Positions 36,494-39,266 of a stretch of DNA of 39,266 nt are shown piece after piece. A program made the position numbers and the translations under genes. Below the pieces are notes generated by a model, which did no database searches, was not told the DNA's origin, and was given only the letters and a program-made list of their open reading frames with translations. The stretch lies in the NCBI RefSeq assembly GCF_004116385.1, contig NZ_PEIB01000041.1, forward strand, positions 1 through 39,266, written 5' to 3'. Position 1 is the stretch's first letter, and each line of letters begins with the position of its first letter. This DNA is from Veronia nyctiphanis (GTDB taxonomy: Bacteria > Pseudomonadota > Gammaproteobacteria > Enterobacterales > Vibrionaceae).

Positions 36494-39066
36494 ATGCGCC
36501 TTGACCGATTTACCAGTAAATTCCAGCTTGCTATTTCTGATGCCCAGTCGCTGGCACTGGGCCGGGATCACCAGTACATAGAACCCGCTCACCTGATGGT
36601 CTCTCTCCTGAATCAGGACAGCAGCACAATTCGCCCTCTTATGACCCTACTGGGTGTGGATATTACGCAGCTTCGCTCTAGCTTGAGTGAACTGCTTGAT
36701 CGCTTGCCAAAAGTCACAGGCACAGGCGGTGATGTCCAACTTTCTCATGGCATGGGCATGCTATTTAATGTCTGCGACAAACTGTCGCAGAAGCGAAAAG
36801 ACAAATACATTTCCTCAGAACTTTTCATCCTTGCAGCCGTTGACGATAAAGGCCCACTCGGAGAATTACTCCGTGGCTATGGTGTCACTGCCAAAAAGGT
36901 TGAACAAGCAATTGATCAGGTTCGCGGCGGTCAGAACATCGATGATCCAAATGCTGAGGAGAATCGTCAGGCTCTCGAAAAATTCACCATCGATCTCACT
37001 GAGCGTGCAGAGCAGGGTAAGCTCGACCCCGTTATCGGTCGTGACGAAGAAATTCGTCGCACCGTGCAGGTACTCCAACGCCGCACGAAAAATAACCCGG
37101 TGATCATCGGTGAGCCAGGTGTGGGTAAAACCGCTATCGTAGAAGGTTTGGCACAACGCATCGTCAATGGCGAAGTACCCGAAGGCCTGCGTAATAAGCG
37201 CGTCCTGTCACTCGATATGGGCGCCTTGGTTGCAGGTGCGAAATACCGCGGCGAATTTGAAGAGCGATTGAAAGCGGTTCTCAACGAGCTAGCCAAAGAA
37301 GAGGGTAACGTCATCCTCTTTATTGATGAAATCCATACCATGGTCGGCGCAGGTAAAGCGGAAGGCGCGATGGATGCGGGTAACATGCTTAAACCTGCAC
37401 TTGCTCGTGGTGAGCTCCACTGTGTTGGTGCCACAACGCTGGATGAATATCGCCAGTATGTCGAAAAAGACGCGGCACTTGAACGACGTTTCCAAAAAGT
37501 GCTGGTGGACGAGCCGACGGTTGAAGATACGGTTGCTATTCTGCGTGGCCTGAAAGAGCGCTATGAATTGCACCATGCTGTTGAGATCACTGACCCAGCC
37601 ATCGTTGCCGCAGCCAGTCTCTCGCATCGTTATATTTCAGATCGCCAATTGCCCGATAAAGCCATTGATCTGATTGATGAGGCGGCATCGAGCATTCGTA
37701 TGCAAATAGACTCAAAGCCTGAGTCCTTAGATCGACTAGAGCGTCGCTTGATCCAACTCAAGATTGAGCGTCAGGCTTTGTCAAAAGAAAGTGATGAAGC
37801 GAGCAAGAAGCGTCTCGAAGTACTTGATGATGAGGTGGAAGAGAAAGAACGCGAGTTCGCGGAACTTGAAGAAATCTGGCGAACAGAAAAAGCCGCGCTT
37901 TCCGGAACGCAACACATCAAATCAGCGTTGGAACAAGCACGTACTGACTTGGAAATCGCACGCCGTGCAAGCGATCTGAACAGAATGTCAGAACTTCAGT
38001 ACGGAAAAATACCAGAGTTGGAGCGACAGCTGGATTTGGCCAGTCAGGCAGAAATGCAGGAAATGTCATTGCTGAAAAACCGGGTGACAGATGCTGAAAT
38101 TGCCGAGGTGTTATCAAAGCAGACTGGGATTCCAGTCGCCAAAATGTTGGAAGGCGAACGTGAAAAGCTGTTGCAAATGGAGTCTGTATTACATGACAGA
38201 GTCATCGGGCAAAAAGAAGCCGTCTCTTCCGTCTCCAATGCAATAAGACGAAGCCGAGCAGGGCTGGCTGATCCTCATCGACCAATTGGTTCGTTCCTTT
38301 TCCTCGGTCCAACCGGGGTGGGGAAAACTGAATTGTGTAAATCGCTTGCAGACTTCATGTTCGACAGCAGCGATGCCATGGTGCGTATTGATATGTCCGA
38401 ATTCATGGAGAAGCATTCTGTTGCAAGGTTGTCGGTGCACCTCCCGGCTATGTGGGATATGAGGAAGGTGGTTACCTGACAGAAGCGATAAGGCGGCGCC
38501 CTTACTCCGTGATCCTGTTGGACGAAGTTGAAAAAGCACACCCTGATGTATTTAACCTACTACTGCAAGTGCTGGATGATGGCCGACTCACTGATGGCCA
38601 AGGCAGAACGGTCGATTTTCGTAATGCTGTTGTCATCATGACATCTAATCTGGGCTCAGACCGAATTCAGGAAAACTTTGGCGAGCTCAATTACGATGCG
38701 ATCAAAGAGACAGTGATGGATGTGGTCAGCGGCCACTTCAGACCAGAATTCATTAACCGTATCGATGAAGCTGTTGTGTTCCATCCTCTTGGTGAAGAGC
38801 ACATAAAAAAGATCGCAGGTATCCAGCTCGATTTACTTGGCCAGCGAATGGCTGAGAAAGAGTTAACGCTCAACGTGACAGATGAAGCACTTAGCTTTAT
38901 TGCTCAGGCGGGCTTTGATCCGGTATTCGGAGCGAGACCGCTGAAACGTGCTATTCAGCAAAGTATTGAAAACCCATTGGCACAAGCCATTCTGTCTGGG
39001 GAAATCAAGCCAGGCAAACCAGTTAACCTCACTGTGAAGAAAAACCAGATAGAGGCGAAACAATAA
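36494..39066 (+). CDS. clpB: ATP-dependent disaggregase ClpB (frameshifted in this sequence)
   Basis: ClpB is a hexameric AAA+ chaperone that resolves aggregates with DnaK. It has an N-domain (1-145), AAA-1 with Walker [14 protein letters not shown] (about 206) and Walker [10 protein letters not shown], and a coiled M-domain (about 400-520, Glu/Lys/Arg-rich). AAA-2 has [17 protein letters not shown] and [15 protein letters not shown], followed by a C-terminal domain. At 38431 one G is missing. Restored, [18 protein letters not shown], the AAA-2 pore loop, reads through to give 857 residues, the length of E. coli ClpB. The ATG follows AGAGGAGGGG. A sigma-32 promoter is expected, but I do not see a clear one in the 90 bases upstream. 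Confidence 0.96.
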
Positions 39067-39074
39067 AAAATCCT

Positions 39075-39098
39075 AAGGCCACCTGCGGGTGGCTTTCT
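39075..39098 (+). terminator. clpB terminator
   Basis: GCCACC and GGTGGC (39078-39083 with 39088-39093) form the stem, flanked by AAG and TTT with TTTCTT behind. It lies about 9 bases past the clpB stop. Confidence 0.8.
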
Positions 39099-39192
39099 TA
39101 CATTAGATCCACATTTCTATCTTCAAATTGACTAATTAAGAATAAATTTAATACGTTTCGGTTGATTTGCGTCCAGTTAGCGTTATTTCCCT

Positions 39193-39266
39193 AAAAAAGT
39201 GCAAAAAACACTTGCCAAGAATTGTGACCTCCCTATAATGCCGCCTCACCGACACGGAGCGCACTG
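39193..39266 (+). promoter_or_regulatory. rRNA operon promoter (16S gene expected downstream)
   Basis: TTGCCA (39212-39217), a 16-base spacer and TATAAT (39234-39239) are followed by a GC-rich discriminator GCCGCC, as in stringently controlled rrn promoters. A-rich tracts at 39193-39210 suit an UP element. The start region ACCGACACGG closely matches the E. coli rrn sequence after TATAAT. In E. coli clpB is next to rrnG, so the 16S gene should start beyond the window edge. Confidence 0.88.

Noticed and set aside
39128-39153. Second rrn promoter (TTGACT with TAATAC)
   Set aside because: The spacer is 15 bases and the -10 match is poor; it may only be AT-rich flanking sequence.
1-39266. CRISPR arrays, insertion sequences, prophage or integron sites
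   Set aside because: I saw no spaced direct repeats, transposase ORFs or attC-like repeats. Apparent gene breaks are single-base losses and not insertions.

Overview
The window looks like a chromosomal core segment from a Vibrionaceae-type gammaproteobacterium (Vibrio, Grimontia, Enterovibrio or Photobacterium relatives). It keeps gene neighbourhoods that I know from E. coli and Vibrio. These are tRNA-Arg(ACG) / yqaB-yqaA / gshA, corB-ypjD-ffh-rpsP-rimM-trmD-rplS, and aroF-tyrA-pheA-raiA-bamD-rluD-pgeF-clpB followed by an rRNA promoter. A Na+-pumping oxaloacetate decarboxylase operon (oadGAB) also points to a marine or halophilic member. Family assignments are from remembered protein families; no database search was run.

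Layout. 1-54: 3' part of tRNA-Arg. 55-563: long leader without a clear gene. 564-3760: oadGAB, ended by a strong terminator. 3868-8717: a tight cluster of quinone oxidoreductase-like protein, YqaB phosphatase, YqaA membrane protein and an M16 zinc-protease lipoprotein. 8811-11055: gshA and a lytic-transglycosylase-like lipoprotein. 11135-14857 (minus strand): soluble double-PAS chemoreceptor, corB and ypjD. 15011-18542: ffh and the ribosomal operon rpsP-rimM-trmD-rplS. 18.6-28.6 kb: a more accessory stretch. It holds a ribbon-helix-helix protein with a palindrome in front of it, a 45-residue lysine-rich protein, an EntD-type phosphopantetheinyl transferase, a PepSY membrane protein, YjjG, and a compact unit of Yip1 protein, HlyD adaptor, ABC ATPase, FtsX/MacB permease, LytS-type kinase and LytTR regulator. 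28.8-39.1 kb: a DUF2799 lipoprotein, the aromatic amino acid genes aroF-tyrA (with TyrR boxes) convergent with pheA, then raiA, bamD, rluD, pgeF and clpB. 39.19-39.27 kb: a typical rrn promoter, so a 16S rRNA gene should begin just past the window.

The most consequential observation is technical. Ten genes are broken by 13 single-base losses: oadB, yqaA, gshA, rimM, the PepSY gene, the HlyD gene (twice), the FtsX gene (twice), the kinase, aroF, pgeF and clpB. Each is explained by one base missing, usually from a short homopolymer, and restoring it recovers a full-length family-like protein. These include housekeeping genes, so I read them as sequencing or assembly errors rather than pseudogenes. 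The frameshifted genes are annotated as single CDS features over their full span.

The best candidates for undescribed biology are the small RHH / lysine-rich protein pair with its 15-bp palindrome (18.7-19.2 kb) and the two-component-regulated MacAB-like export operon (22.9-28.6 kb). The lack of luxS at its usual site after gshA is also worth checking.
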